Source of the DNA: Carnegiea gigantea
Taxonomy: Eukaryota; Streptophyta; Magnoliopsida; Caryophyllales; Cactaceae
Reading direction: 5' to 3'
DNA length: 64,000 bases
Assembly (NCBI GenBank): GCA_029747015.1
Contig: JAKOGI010000337.1
Location: 376,001-440,000 of the forward strand
Position numbers and translations under genes: made by a program. Of the stretch, positions 10,071 to 22,401 are shown one piece after another; the stretch's first letter is position 1; each line of letters begins with the position of its first letter. Under the pieces are notes generated by a model, which worked only from the letters and a program-made list of their open reading frames with translations, was not told the DNA's origin and did not search any database.

Positions 10071-13000
10071 AGGAATTACAGGAGAAGAAATACCCATTTC
10101 CTGACTCAGACTTGTCAGGAATGCTCGATGATCTCCTTCAAAATGGAGTTATCGAGCTTCCAAATCCAAAACGCCCTGAAGAAGCCGGAAGAGTTACCGA
10201 CCCTAAATATTGTCGGTATCATGGGGTGGTTAGTCACCCTCTTGAGAAGTGCATAATGCTTAAGGAGCGTATTATGCAACTTGCCAGGGATGGGAAGATA
10301 ATACTAGATTTGGACGATACTGTTGAGATAAATCATATCTCCACTCAGTTGGAGTGTTCTTCATCGCCCTGGAAGCCCAAGCATACTCAACCTCATGGTA
10401 GAGTAAATACTAAATTAATTTCCTCCCTGGGAGAGAAATTAGTCGTAATTCAATTTGGAAGATTGGAGCCTGTGGTGATTCCAATTGAATCCAAAGGACC
10501 CTTGACTGAGACTGATCCTTTTATAAATATCTCTGATAAGGCTGATGTAGATGAAGAGGGATGGACTCTTGTCCCTCGTCGGAGACCAAGGAAGCAAAGC
10601 CAAGCGCAATCGCCACCTCTCCGCTGCAAGAAGAGACAAGAAAGAAAGAAGAGCCCTCACTGCTCAAGAGGAAAGGAGCAGTCTAAGAGCGTCAAAGGGC
10701 ATAAAATCTTACCTATTGATCTTCTTGAACAAGAGCCACTTGTTTCTGTCACACTTGAAGAGTTTTTCCCAAAAGGCTTCTTTAAAAAAGTTACAGTCAA
10801 CATGACCTCATGTTCTGAACTTGAAGAAGAGGAAGACGAAGGAAGTGACGAACAAGAGGAGTCTCTTCAAGTAGATGATAAGATCTTAACTGCATTGGAA
10901 TCTTTGCCACCTCGCATGAGTTGGGGGCAAATCTTTTGTTTGCCTGATGAGATACGTCAACATGCTGTTGCTGCCTTAGAACACCCAGAACTCTACGGTG
11001 ATAAAATCAAGGATGTTGGTGCATCAACAAAAGACCTTGTTCAGTGTGTCTCTTGCAATACTGCAGTCACTTTCGCTGACGACGATTTGCTATTGGGATC
11101 CAAGCCCCATAATCGTCCTTTGTTTGCGACTGGTTATATTAGGGAGCAAAAAGTCAGGCGCATTCTCGTTGATGGAGGGTCAGCTGTCAACATCATGCCT
11201 AAGTCTACAATGAATGACTTAGGCATCACGGTGCAAGAATTGTCTAAGAGCCGAACAATGATTCAAGGCTTTAACCTTGAAGGCCAGCGTGCAATCGGCA
11301 TGATTCGCGTTGAACTAATAATTGGAGATTTGATGACATCTTCCATCTTCCATGTAATCGATGCCAAGACTTCCTACAAGTTATTACTTGGGCGACCATG
11401 GCTTCATGAGCATGGGATAGTGGCCTCCACTTTACACCAATGCCTAAAGTATTACCGTGATGGAGAGAAGAAAATAAATGGGGATGTCAAGCCATTCACT
11501 AAGGCTGAATCTCATTTTGTAGATGCAAGGTTCTTTGAAGAAGGTGCTATACCTAAAGAAACCATGCCGTTAACTATTTCTTCCACAGGCAAAGGTGTCG
11601 CAAAGAAAGCCCCTCGAACAACCAAAGATGATGCTCCTAAGCAGCAACCTGAGAAGGAAGCTAGCAAGCAAGGTAGCGCCAATCCTCGTGTTTACCAGGT
11701 CACTAAACAAGATGCCGCTTCAATGGGATCAATACCGCCAATTTTGAGGTACATACCTAGGTCCCGTCGCAAGGAGGGCGAATCACCCTTTGGTGAGTCC
11801 ACGGGACGTAGTAATGGGTCCAGAGCTACTAAGGATGATGCTGATTACATAACTTCTCAAAAAGGGGGTGTAACAGTTCCAGCCCTTAAGATGTGGCAAG
11901 CTAAGGTGAGTCGACCCCCCATTCCGGGGTTTGTCGTTTCTTCTAAAGACAGCGATGATTTGCCAAGCGTGCGGACTAAAGAAGGATTTGACCCAAACGC
12001 CTATAAACTCATGGAAAAGGCTGGCTATGACTTCCAAAACCCAGCTACCTTAGGAAAGGTAGTCGAAGTCAAGTCTCATGGACTTAATGAAACTCAGAAA
12101 AAAATCCAAGAGCAGGGAGGCTCAGTACGCGTCTCAAAAGTTGGACTGGGTTTCATGCCACCGCAGCCTGTCAGAATTTCGGGGCGACGAAACGACAAGA
12201 GGGTGACAAGTCAATACATCTCAGCTGAAGAGGTGGATGACAGTGAAGAGGAAAGTGCTTCACCTAAACTAAAACCCTCTGTGTTTGCTAGGCTGCAATC
12301 ACCCGCTCCGAAGAAATGTCCGTCGGTGTTCACCCGAATAGGGAAAGGGAAAAGCCGCAAAGTTTCTGTTTTTAACAGAATCAAAGACGTTCCCCAGCCA
12401 AGGCGTTCGCTGTTTGCCAGGATAAAAACTGGTGAAGATTCTTCAAGCCCATCGCTTCAGCAGGAGAAAAGTTCTGTGTTTAGCCGCTTGGGAGTGATAA
12501 ATGAAGTACAGAGCTCTATCCCTTCTCGTATGAATCATTTCGCCAGCTTGGATGTGAAGACAGATGGTTCATTAGGAGTAAAGAGGCGTATTATGATTCT
12601 CACGGGTCAACAAAACAACTCTAACTCTAGCAATGAGGCGAAGGACGAAGAAGTTGTTCCTTCCTATCATATCACAGCCCATGAATGTGATGATTCAGAC
12701 TCAGAGATAGAGCTGGCCAAAACTCCTGAAACCTTCGAAGATGGGGGGCAAGCTACAGTTGATGAGTTAAAAGAGTTGAATCTTGGAACCAATGAATTAC
12801 CTCATCCTATTTATGTAAGCTCATCTCTTACACCTGAAGAGGAAAAACAGTACTTAGAACTCCTGTCCGAGTACATTGACGTATTTGCTTGGAGCTATAA
12901 AGAAATGCCCGGGTTGGATCCAAAGGTCGCAGTTCATCGTCTATCCATCAAAAGGGGTATTTCGCCTAAGAAGCAACCCCAGCGACGTTTTCGCCCAGAG

Positions 13001-13357
13001 TTGGTGCCGGAAATTGAAAAAGAGGTCAACAAACTCATAGAGGCAGGATTCATTCGCGAGGTCAAATATCCAACGTGGATAGCAAACATCGTGCCTGTTA
13101 GGAAGAAAAATGGGCAACTTCGTATTTGTGTCGACTTTAGGGATCTCAACGACGCTTGTCCAAAGGACGATTTCCCGTTACCTGTCACGGAACTCATGAT
13201 CGATTCAACTACAGGCCATGAAGCGTTGTCATTCATGGATCGTACCGCAGGATACAATCAGATTCTGATGGCGCCAGAAGATCAAGAGGCCACAGCTTTC
13301 CGCACACCTAAAGGCATTTTTTGCTATAAGGTTCGCTGCTTGGCTGACGAGCCTTGA
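9929..13357 (+). pseudogene. pol: Gag C-terminus, protease and truncated reverse transcriptase
   Basis: In the -1 frame relative to Gag. First comes a conserved stretch (PTLKELQEKKYPFPDSD) with a C-x2-H-x4-H-x4-C knuckle (CRYHGVVSHPLEKC) near 10210-10252. The retropepsin-like protease has its active site LVDGGSAVN at about 11168-11194 and LLLGRPWLH at about 11380-11406. A linker follows with five S-(V/L)-F-x-R-(I/L) repeats (about 12270-12490). The start of RT is next: IEAGFIREVKYPTW, RICVDFRDLND, FMDRTAGYNQ. The RT breaks off near 13328 after KGIFCYK, where tandem repeats of the inverted arm begin; the last codons are read-through into the repeat. The palm Y-x-D-D box and thumb are missing, so no active RT can be made. 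Confidence 0.9.
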
Positions 13358-13806
13358 ACAGAACTGATACGCACGGAAGTGGTGTGAAGACTTGAAGAGC
13401 CATACTTGCGATACAGTTCGCTGCCTGGCTTACGAGCCTTGAACGGAACTGATACGCACGGAAGTGGTGTGAAGACTTGAAGAGCCACACTTGCGATACA
13501 GTTCGCTGCCTGGCTTACGAGCCTTGAACGGAACTGATACGCACGGAAGACTTGAAGAGCCACACTTGCGATACAGTTCGCTGCCTGGCTTACGAGCCTT
13601 GAACGGAACTGATACGCACGGAAGTGGTGTGAAGACTTGAAGAGCCACACTTGCGATACAGTTCGCTGCCTGGCTTACGAGCCTTGAACGGAACTGATAC
13701 GCACGGAAGTGGTGTGAAGACTTGAAGAGCCACACTTGCGATACAGTTCGCTGCTTGGCTTACGAGCCTTGAACGGAACTGATACGCACGGAAGTGGTGT
13801 GAACAG
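13329..13806 (+). repeat. 85-bp tandem repeat array, left arm (about 6 units)
   Basis: Units of 85 bp, each with GATACGCACGGAAGTGGTGTG. The motif GTGGTGTG recurs at 13379, 13464, 13624, 13709 and 13794; one unit has lost 10 bp including that motif. This is the inverted counterpart of the array at 25701-26440. It lies about 165 bp upstream of the plant-mobile-domain start codon and may belong to its promoter region. Confidence 0.95.
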
Positions 13807-13968
13807 TGAAGAGCAACTAGCGGGGCAATCAACAAACATTTTGATTGATTTTGTTCCCCGCTTCACCCTCCTTTAACCTCTATTTTGTTTAGACGCCGCC
13901 TTGCTTACTGATTTCTTTCATGAAAAAGAATTAACTTTATGTTTGATTTTGTTCTCAGGTGACTTATA

Positions 13969-16900
13969 ATGGTATATCTTAAGGAGTTTCAGCGTGACGG
14001 CAAGCCACTTCTTTCTGTCGTGGATAAAGAAAACGACAATCCCCGGTCAGGCAGCTGCTTCCAGATCTATCGTTCATAGAGGAGGCCAAGAGTTAATCAG
14101 ACACCTGTTATAGAGCCATCATCCTTTCCATCCAAGTTTTCCATCCGGGTGGAAAAGGGCGCGGAAGATGGTTCTGTCGGGTACTTTCTGCAGAGCACAC
14201 ATCATGACAAATCCAGCCTTCTTACTGAATTCCCTGTACTTGGGCGTCGCATCATATCCGGGCAGTCGAGGTGGGGCCCGAACATGATCCTCTACGGCGA
14301 CTTCGGCTACATTCCTTTGTTCTGGGAATGGACTGAGCATGCACTTTCCTGTTTTGAAGCACGCTTACGAAGGTGCGCTTTATACGAGGCGGTGTATGCC
14401 TCGCTCTACTCTTACAGCCGCGATATACATGTCGTGCGTGCCTTTTGTGAGAGTTGGTCTCCCACCACCAATACTCTTCACACGATATCTGGCGAAATGT
14501 CTATCTCATTATGGGATTTGCACAAGCTCGGTGGACTCCCAATTAATGGCAAAGTCTACGATGAGACCATTCCCTATCTTCAAGCCTTTGAGCGCCGGGA
14601 CAAGCAAAATCTGAGGACCATGCCATCCTCCTGCAAGTTTCTGTTTGCGGCTTTTAGGCATTTGGAAAAAATGCCTATGCATGAGAAAGGCATCAGTGCA
14701 AAGGCATGGATTGATTTTTGGTGTAAGAAGAAGCTCATTCACAACGCACCAACACGTTGCCGCCCACGCAGCTCGACTCCCACAAGGACGCAAAATCCGA
14801 GTGGTCGGATTCAACCTCAAGATCCTTGCTGGAGTCGTGAGGAGTTAGAAGTCTTCAAAAGCCTAGGAATTCCCAAAGAGAGGAGGGATAGCACCTATCT
14901 GGCAGCGTATTTATCATGTTGGCTGTGCGTTTTTGCACTTCCAGAGACCGGGGAGAAATTCATTCGCCCGGGCACTTTTGAGGCTTCTAGCCTGATGGCA
15001 TCTGGTACCATTTTCAGTCTAGCTGTCCCCGTGCTAGCCAGTATTTATCATGGCCTTAATGGGCTTACCACGGCTACGAAGCCTTCTCACTCACGGTCAT
15101 TCTTCCCCTGGCACTATCTTCATGGATGGCTCCCCCATTATTTCAAGACTCATCATGTCTTGCAACCTCCTCCTCCAGGCCCTTTGATGGTGCGTTACTC
15201 CGGGTCACATATGACGCGTAGTGACCTCGGAGATGTTCGCGAACTTATACATGAAGGCAGAGTATCCGACATAGGTTGTCTAATGCTGGGGAGGAACCGA
15301 TCAGAGACCCTTATCGACAATGGGAGTTTGGATTTGGACAAGTCAGATTACCTGATCTCTCTTCGAGATGGCTTTCTTCCTATCCGTCGGGACGCAACCT
15401 TCTATGTCGAACCCTATAGCCCACACCGATTCAGTAGGCAATTTGGGTTTTGCCAGGGGATCCCTGGAGTACTTGTTGAAGATCCTCGCACCCGGGAGGT
15501 GTCATACGAGAATGCCCTTTTATATTGGAAATGACTACTATTTTTGGGGACTGCGTCCCAGGGCTTTCTTCCCTGTCGTTCCTTGACTTTGAATCAACAT
15601 ATCTCTTCAGCTTACAAGATTTGGTGGCCCAAGGTGACCATCAGTGATCTTCGTTCTAGCGCTTCCGTTCTGCAGAAAAGTACGGAAGCGAGCTCATCCA
15701 GGCAAGACAAAGATGCAGAGGTTGGCTCATCAAAGAAGGCCAAGGGGAAGAAAGGAAAGGATCTCGTGGCCGATTTAGATGCTGAGGGCCTGGAGTCTGA
15801 TGATGACGCCCATGGGTCTCCGAGAGTTCACCTTGCTGAACGAAAGCGAGGTTTGGCAGCAGACAGTGATAGCGAGCCAGAGTCTGAGGCAAACTTCAGG
15901 CATTGGGGGCGCAAGAAGCGTGAGACCATGATCCCCAGGGACGCCAGAATCCACCTTGGGGATGACTTTTTTGATTATGTTCAGAGCTGTTCAGGCGAGC
16001 CAGCCAATCTTGAGGACGTATGCATCATTCCCTCACCTTTTATTGACATTTCCTTTCGCTTTGTTATTTTGATTTTGACCAGCGTGAAATGTTTTGAAAC
16101 TTACCCTCTTCTTTCTTTCCATTCAGATTGGGGAGTTTGACCTAGCACAGGAGGCGACACCCATCGTCGATGAGCCATTACTCGAGGATGTTAGCCGTGC
16201 TGCTAAATCTTCTGCCCCCAAGGCGACCCCCGGTATTGGTAAGGACATTGACATTGTGAGGAAGCAAACATCCCCTTATGAAGTTGGGAGTTCAGCTTCC
16301 AGGGAAACCGAGGCCCTGCGCGTGTCAGCTACTCAGAGTCATCACTCAGTTGATGGTCCTCACTCGCTTGATGTGGTTACTAGGGGGTTATGCTCTGCTG
16401 ACACTGATGTCGGCACTCCTAGGGATCCGAAGGGAAAGCTTTCCTGTGCCGCTGCCCCCTCCACTACTTCCTTCTGTCCCGGACCCGGCTCTCAAAGTAT
16501 TTTCACCGCCGCCATTCGAGTGATGGGCTCCGAGTATTTGACCAGTTTGAAGAATGTGAAATTTGAAGAAGTAGAGGGAAAACTTCAAAGTGCCCCAATG
16601 ATCTATAAAGGAATTGAACGACTTTGTGGAGATCCAATCCCTTTGAAGAAGAAAGTGGAGGATTATGGAAGCGCCGTGTCAGCCTTCTTATCATTAAAGA
16701 AAGCAGCTTCTTCATGCCGCCACCCAGATGATGTGGTAAAGGAGAAGGCGCTTTGCACCGAGCAGGTCGATCTTGCGCGCTCGCACCTTGCCACTGCGCG
16801 CGCAGACCTTGGTGCTGTGACGGAGAAACTCAAAGGGGTGGCGCAGCGGATTGTTGATCTGGAGGACGCACTCCGCCTTGCCCGGGAAGAGGAGCGCCAG

Positions 16901-17101
16901 CTTAAGGGTGATGTCGAGGTCCGATCATCCATGTTAGAGGCAACTGAGCAAGAAGTTAATGTGAAATCCAAAGCTCTTGCCGACCTTGAGATGGTACCTA
17001 CTCTTTCTTTTGAAGATGCCAAGGAGTTGGAGAGGCATGAGCAGAACATACTAGCACTACAGTCCGCGCTTAATCCCGACACTTGGATGAACATCGATTG
17101 A
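13969..17101 (+). pseudogene. plant-mobile-domain gene, left-arm copy with two stops
   Basis: Inverted duplicate of the intact gene at 22402-25534. Exon 1 is 13969-16017, the 109-nt intron is 16018-16126 (GTATGC...TTCAG), and exon 2 is 16127-17101; phase 0, same lengths as the other copy. Exon 1 is broken by TAG at 14077-14079 (Leu in the right arm) and TGA at 15532-15534 (CGA Arg in the right arm). About ten further amino-acid differences separate the copies. The longest uninterrupted piece (14149-15534) spans most of the plant mobile domain. It probably makes no full protein from this strand, but is transcribed in sense orientation by element read-through. Confidence 0.85.
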
Positions 17102-17494
17102 TGTTCTGCTCAACTTATCCTTTTTTTTTTTTTGGCAACAAATATTTGCAATAGACTTTGTGTCCTCCTGAAATTTGATCACCACCATGCTTTCTCTTCT
17201 TTTATTATATTTGACTGAACTTGATATTTGATTTACCAAGCTGCCTACGTACTTATGGAAACTTTGGAATTCCTAATAAGATCAAGTCATCACGTAGTTC
17301 AATAAAATAAATTTTGTATATATTTGTTTTGCCGTACACAGTTTATACTCTTGCGGGCCAGGAGTGTACAACTTTTTTTTTTTTTGGGCCGTTCACAGTT
17401 TATACTCTTGCGGGCCAGGAGTATTACAATGAGATTTTAATTTTAAAGACTGAGCAGTTTAGGCTCTTACTTAGGAGCTTTACACTATCCTATA
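17102..17494. other. spacer between the two 3' ends, left arm
   Basis: AT-rich spacer between the convergent plant-mobile-domain and integrase 3' ends. It carries a direct repeat of about 37 bp (near 17334-17371 and 17389-17426, GTTTATACTCTTGCGGGCCA in each) separated by a T-run. The right arm has the same at 22080-22175. Confidence 0.7.
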
Positions 17495-19650
17495 TCAAGG
17501 GTAATAACGCTTTAAGAACTTGCCGTTTGTAGGTCCTACCCAAACCCCTTGTCCGTCTACTATCTTATAGGCGCCATTTGAGTACACCTCGCAGACAACA
17601 TAAGGTCCTTTCCATTTCGGATCAAATTTACTTCCTGTCTTATGAGTCATGATGATTGGCCTCTTCAGCGCAAGCACTTGATCCCCGACTTGAAACGAGC
17701 GCGGCCGAACTTTTCTGTTGAATGCTCTTGCTAAGCGAGCTTGGTAGCATTCTGGCTTTTGTTGTGCTTGAAGTCTCTTCTCATCAAGGGCCTCCAGCTC
17801 CGCTAAGTGAAGCTTGTGATTTTCATCTTCTGTCAAACCTTCTTGTATGGCGATGCGCAGTGACGAGATTTGGAGCTCCAATGGCAGTACAGCTTCAACT
17901 CCATATACCAGAGCAAAGGGAGTCGACTGTGTCAGCGTCTTGTATGTGGTTCGGTATGCCCAAAGAGCCTCCCCTAGTCTGTCATGCCAATCTCTTTTGG
18001 ACTTTGCGATAACTTTTTTGAGTAAGTTGCAAAGTGTTTTATTAAAGGCTTCTGATAGGCCGTTTGTAGGGGCATGGTACATGGAAGACTTATGTTGTGC
18101 GAACTTAAACTTCTCACATAGGCTGGTCAACAGGCTGTTGACGAAGGGCTTACTATTATCAGTGATGATGTACCTTGGCACACCATATCGATAAATAATG
18201 TGCGTCCTTAAGAAGTTGACCACATTTTCTTTTTTAACCTCCCTTAGTGGAATTGCTTCCGTCCATTCAGAGAAGTAATCAGTGGCAGCTAAAATATAGG
18301 AGTGACCAGCCGACGATTTAGCCGTGACTGGTCCGACGACATTAAGGCCCCATGCTTTAAATGGCCAGGATGCAACCGTTGGGTGAAGAGGTTCTGGGGG
18401 CTGATGTATGAAGTTAGCATGGAGCTGACAAGCATCACATCTCATTGCATAATCCATGCAATCTTACACCATAGTGGGCCAGTAGTAACCCATCCTTTTA
18501 ATACGATCATGTAGCTTAGGCCCTGATTGATGTGCTCCACACACGCCTGAATGAGCTTCCGCCATCGCTTGCTTTGCCTCTTCCAGGTCCAAACACCGTA
18601 ACCAAAGGCCAAGAAAAGAGCGTCGATAGAGCGTTCCATTGTAGTAAAGGAAGCTCAAGGCTCTCCGCTGTATTTCTGTCTTATGCCTTGGGTTACTAGG
18701 AAGTTTTCCGTATTCTAAATACTCAATTATAGGTTGGCGCCAGTCTTCTATGTCTATTTCAAGAACACAGATCATGTTGATGTCTTCCTCTGAGTCTTCA
18801 GCATCGGGCGGAACAACCCAGCAGCCACATACTGGAATTGTTATTCCTTCTCCTGCCCCCAGTGCCAAAGTAGCTGCGAGGTTTGCTAGAGCGTCAGCCA
18901 TCTTGTTGGCACTCCTTGGCACATGCTCTAACTTGACCATTTCCAACTTATCTAGCAGGCGTAGTGCCTGCCTGTGATACGGGACAAGGTCCTCTTTCTT
19001 AACCTCGTATTGATCAAGAAGTTGATTGATGACCAACTGCGAGTCGCCATATACGTTGAGGTCGGTAATCCCTATCTCAATTGCCATTTCAAGACCCAAG
19101 TTAAGCGCTTGGTATTCCGCCACATTGTTAGAGCATAACTGAGTAAGCACAAATGAATACAGAAGAACATGCTTTTCTAGGGAAACAAAGACCACTCCTG
19201 CACCAGCGCCATCATGCCTAGCCGCACCATCGAAATACATTTCCCAGGGAGGGAGGATATCAATGTAAAACACGTCTTCTCCTGGCAAATCATCATTTAG
19301 CTCCCAATCATCGGGAATGGGATGATCTGTTAAGAAATCTGCCAACGCTTGTCCCTTAATCGCTTTTTGGGGTACATAGACAAGGTCATACTGTTTTAAG
19401 ATGACCGCCCATTTCGCTAGTCGCCCATTTAAGATTGGCCTAGACAAGATGTACTTGATGGGATCAGCTTTGGAGATCACTTGCACTGTATAAGCCTGTA
19501 TATAATGCTTGAGTTTCTGGACGGCAAAGATGAGTGACAAGCACATCTTTTCAATGGGAGAGTACTTCAATTCAGCGCCAACCAACGTACGACTTAAGTA
19601 GTACAGTGCGACTTCTTTTCCTTCCTCGTTTTCCTCTACACATAATGCCC
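17495..19650 (-). pseudogene. pol: RNase H and integrase, left-arm copy (inverted)
   Basis: Read leftward from about 19650. It starts inside the RT/RNase H connection (GALCVEENEEGKEVALYYLSR), then RNase H with YFDGAARHDG, NNVAEYQAL and VYGDSQLVINQ, giving the expected D, E, D residues. The integrase zinc region (HSGVCGAH..., CDAC), the catalytic core and the C-terminal domain follow, ending KFLKRYYP. It is broken by TAA at 18458-18460, where the right arm has CAA (TMVQDC). The first catalytic aspartate of integrase is Asn here (LNVVGP against LDVVGP). RT upstream of the connection is absent. This is the only RNase H segment in the element, and it lies antisense to the element transcript, so it is not expressed as pol. 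Confidence 0.9.
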
Positions 19651-20668
19651 CTAAAGATGATGCTCCTAAGCAGCAACCCGAGAAGGAAGCTAGCAAGCAA
19701 GGTAGCGCCAATCCTCATGTTTACCAGGTCACTAAACAAGATGCCGCTTCAACGGGATCAATACCGCCAATTTTGAGGCACATACCTAGGTCCCGTCGCA
19801 AGGAGGGCGAATCACCCTTTGGTGAGTCCACGGGACGTAGTAATGGGTCCAGAGCTACTAAGGATGATGCTGATTACATAACTTCTCAAAAAGGGGGTGT
19901 AACAGTTCCAGCCCTTAAGATGTGGCAAGCTAAGGTGAGTCGACCCCCCATTCCGGGGTTTGTCGTTTCTTCTAAAGACAGCGATGATTTGCCAAGCGTG
20001 CGGACTAAAGAAGGATTTGACCCAAACGCCTATAAACTCATGAAAAAGGCTGGCTATGACTTCCAAAACCCAGCTACCTTAGGAAAGGTAGTCGAAGTCA
20101 AGTCTCATGGACTTAATGAAACTCAGAAAAAAATCCAAGAGCAGGGAGGCTCAGTACGCGTCTCAAAAGTTGGACTGGGTTTCATGCCACCGCAGCCTGT
20201 CAGAATTTCGGGGCGACGAAACGATAAGAGGGTGACAAGTCAATACATCTTAGCTGAAGAGGTGGATGACAGTGAAGAGGAAAGTGCTTCACCTAAACTA
20301 AAACCCTCTGTGTTTGCTAGGCTGCAATCACCCGCTCCGAAGAAATGTCCGTCGGTGTTCACCCGAATAGGGAAAGGGAAAAGCCGCAAAGTTTCTGTTT
20401 TTAACAGAATCAAAGACGTTCCCCAGCCAAGGCGTTCGCTGTTTGCCAGGATAAAAACTGGTGAAGATTCTTCAAGCCCATCGCTTCAGCAGGAGAAAAG
20501 TTCTGTGTTTAGCCGCTTGGGAGTGATAAATGAAGTTCAGAGCTCTATCCCTTCTCGTATGAAGCGTTTCGCCAGCTTGGATGTGAAGACAGATGGTTCA
20601 TTAGGAGTAAAGAGGCGTATTATGATTCTCACGGGTCAACAAAACAACTCTAACTCTAACAATGAGGC
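19651..20668 (+). repeat. direct duplicate of protease-RT linker (11627-12645)
   Basis: About 1.02 kb nearly identical to 11627-12645 in the same orientation, with roughly a dozen substitutions by eye. Its left junction is with RNase H sequence of the inverted arm, and its right junction with sequence just upstream of the integrase zinc region. With the inverted RNase H part (18832-19650) it forms the loop of the palindrome. Confidence 0.95.
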
Positions 20669-22007
20669 GATATGTGGCTGCTGGGTTGTTCCGCCCGATG
20701 CTGAAGACTCAGAGGAAGACGTCAACATGATCTGTGTTCTTGAAATAGACATAGAAGACTGGCGCCAACCTATAATTGAGTATTTAGAATACGGAAAACT
20801 TACTAGTAACCCAAGGCATAAGACAGAAATACAGCGGAGAGCCTTGAGCTTCCTTTATTACAATGGAACGCTCTATCGACGCTCTTTTCTTGGCCTTTGG
20901 TTACGGTGTTTGGACCTGGAAGAGGCAAAGCAAGCGATGGCGGAAGCTCATTCAGGTGTGTGTGGAGCACATCAATCAGGGCTTAGGCTACATGATCGCA
21001 TTAAAAGGATGGGTTACTATTGGCCCACTATGGTGCAAGATTGCATGGATTATGCAAAGAGGTGTGATGCTTGCCAGTTCCATGCTAACTTCATACATCA
21101 GCCCCCAGAACCTCTTCACCCAACGGTTGCATCATGGCCATTTGAAGCATGGGGCCTTGACGTCGTCGGACCAATCACGCCTAAATCGTCGGCTGGTCAC
21201 TCCTGCATTTTAGCTGCCACCGATTACTTCTCTAAATGGGCGGAAGCAACTCCGCTAAGGGAGGTTAAAAAAGAAAATGTGGTCGACTTCATAAGGACAC
21301 ACATTATTTATCGATATGGTGTGCCAAGGTACATTATCACTGATAATGGTAAGCCCTTCGTCAACAGCCTGTTGACCAGCCTATGTGAGAAGTTTAAGTT
21401 CGCACAGCATAAGTCTTCTATGTACCATGCCCCTGCAAATGGCCTGGCAGAAGCCTTTAATAAAACACTTTGCAACTTACTCAAAAAAGTTATCGCAAAG
21501 TCCAAAAGAGATTGGCATGACAGACTAGGGGAGGCTCTTTGGGCTTACCGAACCACATACAAGGCGCCAACACAGTCGACTCCCTTTGCTCTGGTGTATG
21601 GAGTTGAAGTTGTACTGCCATTGGAACTCCAAATCCCGTCGCTGCGCATCGCCATACAAGAAGGTCTCACAGAAGACGAAAATCACAAGCTTCGCCTAGC
21701 GGAGTTGGAGGCCCTTGATGAGAAGAGACTTCAAGCACAACAGAAGCTAGAGTGCTACCAACCTCGCTTAGCAAGAGCGTTCAACAGAAAGGTTCGGCCA
21801 CGCTCATTTCTAGTTGGGGATCAAGTGCTTGCGCTGAAAAGGCCGATCATCATGACCCACAAGACGGGAAGCAAATTCGATCCAAAGTGGGAAGGACCTT
21901 ATGTTGTCCGCGAGGTGTACTCAAATGGCGCCTATAAGATAATAGACGGACAAGGGGTTCGGGTAGGACCTATAAATGGCAAGTTCTTAAAGCGTTATTA
22001 CCCTTGA
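19651..22007 (+). CDS. int: chimeric protease-RT linker fused in frame to integrase
   Basis: One open frame from the linker (SVFxR repeats) into the region before integrase (CGCWVVPPDAED) and then a complete integrase: zinc region (HSGVCGAH ... CDAC), core with WGLDVVGP, ITDNGKPF and LAEAFNKTLCN (D, D, then E after 35 residues), and a basic C-terminal domain ending KFLKRYYP. There is no in-frame ATG near the left junction and no protease upstream to release the protein, so expression is doubtful. All integrase catalytic residues are intact here, unlike in the left arm. Integrase joins element DNA to the host chromosome. Confidence 0.85.
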
Positions 22008-22401
22008 TATAGGATAGTGTAAAGCTCCTAAGTAAGAGCCTAAACTGCTCAGTCTTTAAAATTAAAATCTCATTGTAATACTCCTGGCCCGCAAGAGTAT
22101 AAACTGTGAACGGCCCCCCAAAAAAAAAAAGTTGTACACTCTTGGCCCGCAAGAGTATAAACTGTGTACGGCAAAACAAATATATACAAAATTTATTTTA
22201 TTGAACTACGTGATGACTTGATCTTATTAGGAATTCCAAAGTTTCCATAAGTACGTAGGCAGCTTGGTAAATCAAATATCAAGTTCAGTCAAATATAATA
22301 AAAGAAGAGAAAGCATGGTGGTGATCAAATTTCAGGAGGACACAAAGTCTATTGCAAATATTTGTTGCCAAAAAAAAAAAAAGGATAAGTTGAGCAGAAC
22401 A
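22008..22401. other. spacer between convergent 3' ends, right arm
   Basis: Counterpart of 17102-17494. It holds the two copies of a GCAAGAGTATAAACTGTG-containing repeat (about 22091-22115 and 22149-22173) separated by a C/A homopolymer run. No reading frame is supported. Confidence 0.7.

Larger units (their letters stand above)
13329..18831 (+). repeat. left arm of 5.5-kb inverted repeat
   Basis: Reverse complement of 20669-26440. Left plus right coordinates sum to about 39503 at many landmarks: gene start 13969/25534, intron start 16018/23485, stop 17101/22402. The arms therefore align with almost no indels through the gene. The arms differ mainly in tandem-repeat number and scattered substitutions of about 1%. 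Confidence 0.95.

Noticed and set aside
13308..13866. Matching open frames in the left tandem array
   Set aside because: Same repeat by-product on the opposite strand.
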